DNA of 64,000 nucleotides from Psoroptes ovis. Taxonomy: Eukaryota; Arthropoda; Arachnida; Sarcoptiformes; Psoroptidae. The stretch lies in NCBI GenBank assembly GCA_002943765.1, contig PQWQ01000027.1:372001-436000 (forward strand). The letters run 5' to 3'. Of this stretch, positions 61,201 to 64,000 are shown one piece after another (the stretch's first letter is position 1; each line of letters opens with the position of its first letter). The notes under the pieces were generated by a model. That model saw only the letters and a program-made list of their open reading frames with translations, was not told where the DNA came from and ran no database searches. The position numbers were made by a program, and so were the translations under genes.

Positions 61201-63619
61201 TTTACAGGAATTAAAGTTTTAATTCGTAGTTTTCAAGTTGATTTTCGTAGTTTCGAATGTAATTTTGAACCATAAAATTACGAAATTTAATTTTAAAACT
61301 ACGAATTAAAACTTTAAATCCTGTAAATACAAAATCGAATCAAAAATACAAACACACACACACACACACACAAGGAGATCACATGCACATCAGATGCAGA
61401 AATATGTGCGTGTGTGTGTGCATGCCATATAAAACAACAACAACAACAACATCAGCATCAACAGCTACAGCTAAGGACTCGAATACTCTTCTCAGTACAT
61501 TTCAAAACATGACAAGACTTTTTTTCCATTTCATTTCATTTCATTCACCATTTGTTACAGAGTTTCAAGTTTTAATTCGTAGTTTTAAAATTCAATTTCG
61601 TAATTTTCAAGTTGAATTTCGTAGCTTTGAATACAATTTTACACTGAACTATTACGAAATTCAACTTGAAAATCACGAAAATTAATTTTAAAACTACGAA
61701 TTAAAATTTGAAACCCTCTGTATTATTGTTATGTATATATCTTTGAATTTTAATATTACTGTGGCTGATGATGTTGATGGTGATGTTATCATTGATGATG
61801 ATGATGATGATGATGGCTTTTTTTTGTTGTTGTTGTTGTTTGTGTTGTGTTGTTTATGCACCATGCAGCACCACAACACATCAACAAACATCAAACATCA
61901 TCGTCAAACAACAACAAATAACAATAATACACACAAACAATTTTATTAAATGTGATTCAAGTCATGATGATGATGATGATGAGCCTATAGCAACAACAAA
62001 ACAAAAAAAAAAAAAAAAACAAAAAGTAACAAAGACTCCAGTAATCAGAATAAATAAACGACTACGTAATTTTTTTAAAAAATAAAAATATTGAAAAAAT
62101 AGCTGAAATGGCTACAATTACAAGGTTGTCCGAAAAACTTTTGCCGATTATATCGTTGGGGAATTATGAGAAAATCTGCAAAAAATTATTGGACAACCTA
62201 ATACGAATGTATGCAGATAATTTTGTTTAAAAGACATAATAAATTATGACACAGTTATTATAATCATTTGTGATTGTTTTTCTAATCATTCAGTCTTGTC
62301 ATGTTGTTATTATAATCATTTATTTCATACCGATATAAACCTTCAAGTTTCAAAGTAAACCTTTGAAGAAAATGAATAGTTTTTCATAATTCTAATCAAA
62401 CATAGGATCAAGGAGTATAGTTTTAATTTAGCATCTGTCATTTCAAAGGGGATGAATGAAATACTAAAAATCTAATAATGCTACAAAGGTGGCGGCGGTG
62501 GTGGTAGCATCCAGCCATCAGAGAATTGAAATTTTCAATTCACGTATATTTCATTCGATTCGGTAATAACAATGAAATAAAACCCTAAACACACACACAT
62601 ACACATCCATTCTATGGGGTGTAATATCATCATTATTATTATTATTATCATTTATTATAATGTTATTATCGTCTTTGTGTTTGATCGTAAGCTCAACGTT
62701 AATGGTGATCTATCATCATCATTATCATGATTTTAATATGTTTCACTGAACACATAGTGATAATACACACAAAGCACAAAATGTGTGTAAGAATTTTGAC
62801 AATGAACCAGATTAAATAATGAATAAATAGATACAAAGATGCAATCAAAGTAAATTTTGTCGCATTATTCCTATGATCACACAGATGTTACACAATGTGT
62901 AAAACATAATCTTGGGGAAAAATGACTTTTGATCAGTTTTAAAATCACTCAGTTGTTACTCTATCCTATGATTCATCATCAATTGATACATGAATTGATG
63001 TGTTAAGGTTATAGATATTATATTAAAGGTTGTACGAAAAGTTTTTGCTGATTATATCCATGGGGAATCTTCGGAAAATCGTCGAAAACTTATCGGACAA
63101 CCTTATAGTAGATTTAATAAGATTTTGGAACCTTCTAATAGCTAAATCATCGATAATATTTAAATCAATTTCTTTCTCTTTTTAGACTTACCGACTTCCC
63201 AATGATTTTTTTGATTTTGATGATCTACGTCGATTAGGATCGTGTTGCAGAGGCGTTGCATAACCATGTTCTGCTTCTGTATATGTAGATAGATGGATTT
63301 ATGTGATATTTTTAAATGGTTGTTGTTGTTGTTGTCATGATAATGTTTTTCAATGATGATGATGTTGATATTGATATTGGATGATGATGATGAGAATCAC
63401 ACATAAAATGAAATAATTAAGGGTACAAATATATTAATAATCAAATAAAACCAAAATTAAAACAAGAGAAAAAATGCGTAGGAATCAAAATTGATTGATT
63501 TTCACAAAAGGTTAAACCCTGATGGAGAAATTTTGAAAAAATTTTGAAATAAAAGCATTCTTACCGCGTTCTTTTCGTTCAATATATTCGGCTGCTTGAA
63601 GAAGATCAGCAATGCTCAT
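58224..63619 (-). CDS. MXD1: MAD/MXD-type bHLH-leucine-zipper repressor (MAX partner)
   Basis: A nuclear repressor that pairs with MAX on E-boxes and recruits Sin3. Six exons, 63619-63565, 63276-63192, 59098-59069, 58998-58884, 58816-58576 and 58465-58224, encode 255 residues with consistent phase. The N-terminus MSIADLLQAAEYIERKER is the Sin3-interaction domain, followed by the MXD-typical EAEHGYATPL. The basic region is RTTHNELEKNRRAHLRNCLE. The loop and helix 2 read VPLGPESNRHTTLGLLTKAK. The zipper continues as IKNLEEKDKKHQSTKEQLIR and EQNYLRERLGQLQDN, followed by an acidic Ser/Glu tail and an Ala/Val-rich C-terminus. EAEHGYA separates it from MNT. I chose the only ATG in the first exon; upstream in-frame codons lack one. 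The 4.1-kb second intron is full of transposons. Confidence 0.93.
59417..59501 (+). mobile_element. Hairpin MITE family 1, copy 24 (type B)
   Basis: TATTTAGGTTGTCCGTAAAG and CTTATTGGACAACTTTATA. The interior GATTATATCGTAGAAAATC is type B. Confidence 0.86.
59707..59789 (-). mobile_element. Hairpin MITE family 1, copy 25 (type B)
   Basis: CATTAGGTTGTCCGAAAAG and CTTTTCGGACAACCTAATA pair perfectly over the terminal 18 bases. The interior CCCTACGATATAATCGGC is type B reversed. Best conserved copy in the MXD intron. Confidence 0.88.
59956..60077. mobile_element. Palindromic MITE, family 2 (copy 3)
   Basis: The left side has TTCAAGTTTTATTTCATAGT and the right side has AAAACTACGAATTTAAACTT. The terminal CAG/CTG bases are lost on the right. 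Confidence 0.75.
60319..60402 (+). mobile_element. Hairpin MITE family 1, copy 26 (type A)
   Basis: TATTAGGTTGTCCGGAAAA and CTTTTCGGACAATCTAATA. The interior CAACTCTATCGATTAAGCCG is type A. Confidence 0.87.
60601..60684 (-). mobile_element. Hairpin MITE family 1, copy 27 (type C)
   Basis: TATTGGGTTGTCCGAAAAG and CTTTACGGACAATCCAATA. The interior GATTTACTAATTGAAAAACA is type C reversed, nearly the complement of copy 3. Confidence 0.86.
61203..61325. mobile_element. Palindromic MITE, family 2 (copy 4)
   Basis: TACAGGAATTAAAGTTTTAA and AAAACTTTAAATCCTGTA are paired ends. Arms carry TTCGTAGTTTTCAAG and AAAACTACGAATTAAAAC. Confidence 0.85.
61556..61722. mobile_element. Palindromic MITE, family 2 (copy 5, expanded)
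   Basis: The ends are TACAGAGTTTCAAG and TTGAAACCCTCTGTA. At 167 bp it is about 45 bp longer than its relatives because the arm unit AATTTCGTAATTTTCAAGTT is repeated on both sides. Confidence 0.83.
62119..62203 (+). mobile_element. Hairpin MITE family 1, copy 28 (type B)
   Basis: TACAAGGTTGTCCGAAAAAC and AATTATTGGACAACCTAATA. The interior GATTATATCGTTGGGGAATT is type B. Confidence 0.84.
63021..63108 (+). mobile_element. Hairpin MITE family 1, copy 29 (type B)
   Basis: TATTAAAGGTTGTACGAAAAG and CTTATCGGACAACCTTATA. The interior GATTATATCCATGGGGAATC is type B. It lies 84 bp from the MXD donor at 63191. Confidence 0.83.
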
Positions 63620-64000
63620 AGTCTTCGATATGAATGAATTATTCAAATTTTTCTCAAGAAAAAATGACGAATTCTTTCTATTTTGGATTGAACCAAAAAT
63701 TTGAAATGTCGTATGGAACACGTTGATCACAAAAACATTTGAGAATTTTTGAATGAATGAATGAATGAATCAGGTAATATCAGGGTGAGGTTGATGAGGT
63801 TTATTTATTTTTGAATCGATGGAATCGGGATTGATTAAAGTTTCTTATTTCTTTGATGAGATTATTTAAAATGAATTTTGAAACATTTAAATTGAGATTT
63901 TGAGTTCAAATTTGTTTATGATTTTAGTCAAAAATAAATGTTTGTGTTCAATACGATGATATTTGGCGAGATATTATTGTGGATTTGAAGCGTTATTTTG
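63620..64000. other. Upstream region of MXD gene
   Basis: This is 5' UTR and/or promoter side of MXD. It has an ATTC/TGAA tetranucleotide run near 63753. Nothing else is recognised before the window ends. Confidence 0.4.

Larger units (their letters stand above)
59099..63191 (-). other. MXD1: MXD intron 2, transposon-rich
   Basis: The intron splits the linker from the basic region: donor CG|GTAAGT at 63191, acceptor ACACAG at 59099. It carries six family-1 hairpins and three family-2 palindromes plus CA and GAT repeats. No internal exon is supported. Confidence 0.75.

Overview
This window is nuclear DNA from a small-genome, strongly AT-rich arthropod. By eye GC is roughly 30 percent, coding introns are often only 58-100 bp, and the long exons carry asparagine, glutamine, histidine and serine runs. 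These traits fit an acariform mite such as a house-dust or scab mite, but the sequence alone does not prove the species. I see no bacterial operons, viral genes or CRISPR arrays.

Layout. (1) 1-21.9 kb, minus strand: an Ets1/Pointed-type ETS transcription factor. Its ETS domain runs off the left edge, it has a PNT/SAM domain, and it has at least two splice-compatible alternative 5' ends. Its introns hold half of the short hairpin transposons in the window. (2) 24.2-36.4 kb: a compact block of nine housekeeping genes with short introns and almost no repeats. In order these are a cytochrome b5-domain protein (+), NDUFAF2 (+), SMIM15 (-), XPC (-), TMEM256 (+), a PLD3/4-type HKD protein (+), the mitochondrial rhomboid PARL (-), EI24 (+) and a Na+/K+-ATPase beta subunit (-). 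(3) 40.4-44.0 kb, minus: muscleblind. (4) 50.0-55.2 kb, minus: a FARP-type FERM-RhoGEF-PH-PH protein in 17 exons. (5) 58.2-63.6 kb, minus: a MAD/MXD-type bHLH-zipper repressor with a Sin3-interaction domain and a 4.1-kb intron crowded with transposons.

The genes do not form one pathway. The middle block is rich in mitochondrial and endomembrane functions, with shared (bidirectional) promoters at XPC/TMEM256 and PARL/EI24 and overlapping 3' ends at PLD3/PARL. The flanking regulators (pointed, muscleblind, MXD, FARP) have long introns and spacers.

The main non-genic signal is a family of about 84-bp palindromic elements with mariner-like ends (29 copies found, three internal sequence types), plus a second unrelated palindromic family with TACAG...CTGTA ends (5 copies). 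Neither family touches an exon. Exon boundaries were set by hand from GT/AG sites, reading phase and family similarity. They are internally consistent in phase but have not been checked against transcripts. I found no gene cluster that looks like an undescribed system; the best leads are the hairpin elements and several unusual splicing arrangements.
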